Below, one piece after another: positions 63,697 through 64,000 of a stretch of 64,000 nt of DNA; position 1 is the first letter of the stretch, and every line of letters starts with the position of its first letter. The notes beneath the pieces are model-generated. The model was not told the origin of the DNA. It saw nothing but the letters and a program-made list of their open reading frames with translations, and made no database searches. Source of the DNA: Thermoplasmatota archaeon (lineage in GTDB: Archaea; Thermoplasmatota; Thermoplasmata; Lutacidiplasmatales; JAMCUS01); the NCBI GenBank assembly GCA_023379385.1, contig JAMCUS010000028.1:41207-105206 (forward strand), given 5' to 3'. The position numbers and the translations under genes were made by a program.

Positions 63697-64000
63697 TTAA
63701 CAACCACCTTTAGAAGTTATCATCTGCTTGATGCTTAAACTTCGTGGGTATAACCATGCACCCTCTATCCCGTTCGCAAAAGCTTCAGGGATTGCCTTTT
63801 TTATTATATTGTATGCACCGTTAAGATCTGCATGAATTATCTTCCCTAATCCTGATTGAAACGCACCTCTTTTTACTCTTTTACCCATGTAATTATCGTG
63901 ATGTTCTATGCTTTCGTTATCGAGGAAACTGCATTTACTGGTATGGCTTTCATTCGCTATTTTGACTTCTATTCCCTGCTCTTCTGCCTTGTATTGTATT
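63697..64000 (-). CDS. tnpB: TnpB (IS605 OrfB-type), C-terminal part; gene continues past window
   Basis: IQYKAEEQGIEVKIANESHTSKCSFLDNESIEHHDNYMGKRVKRGAFQSGLGKIIHADLNGAYNIIKKAIPEAF; frame open to the window edge. Confidence 0.85.
   Translation of the reverse strand, partial: IQYKAEEQGIEVKIANESHTSKCSFLDNESIEHHDNYMGKRVKRGAFQSGLGKIIHADLNGAYNIIKKAIPEAFANGIEGAWLYPRSLSIKQMITSKGGC

Noticed and set aside
1-64000. CRISPR array, rRNA operon or integrated provirus
   Set aside because: No regularly spaced repeats with unique spacers, no rRNA signature and no phage structural/integrase genes were seen in the window.

Overview
AT-rich archaeal chromosome window, most consistent with an acidophilic Thermoplasmatales-type euryarchaeon (inferred from gene content and family matches; no database search was run). 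The backbone holds a proteasome/exosome superoperon (psmA-SBDS-rrp4-rrp41-rrp42-eL43-rpoP), a truncated psmB at the left edge, elp3, fni, a DRG GTPase, rio1-KH-priS-arfC, heptose genes (hddA/gmhA), translin-like, flpA, malic enzyme, ETF/FixCX, mdh, serA, THEP1 NTPase and trm1. Two tRNAs were found: Lys-CUU with an intron, and Cys-GCA. Three small genes or gene parts absent from the ORF track were read directly: rpoP (43 aa), eL41 (35 aa) and the psmB 5' part. Accessory DNA includes an ISAzo13-type transposase remnant, a DUF3800 gene, three TnpB (IS200/IS605-type) remnants or partial genes, a solo TnpB-end-like fragment, a 96-bp diverged direct repeat, and a 107-bp MITE-like inverted-repeat element. 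The most striking content is a five-gene surface cluster (30394-39154). It encodes a 2174-aa protein with eight tandem ~48-aa hydrophobic repeats, plus partners mostly with prepilin-like N-termini. A repeat-less 1.5 kaa paralogue at 48443-53266 is interrupted by one in-frame TAG and is followed by an orphan 336-aa gene. I consider this surface system the best candidate for something undescribed.
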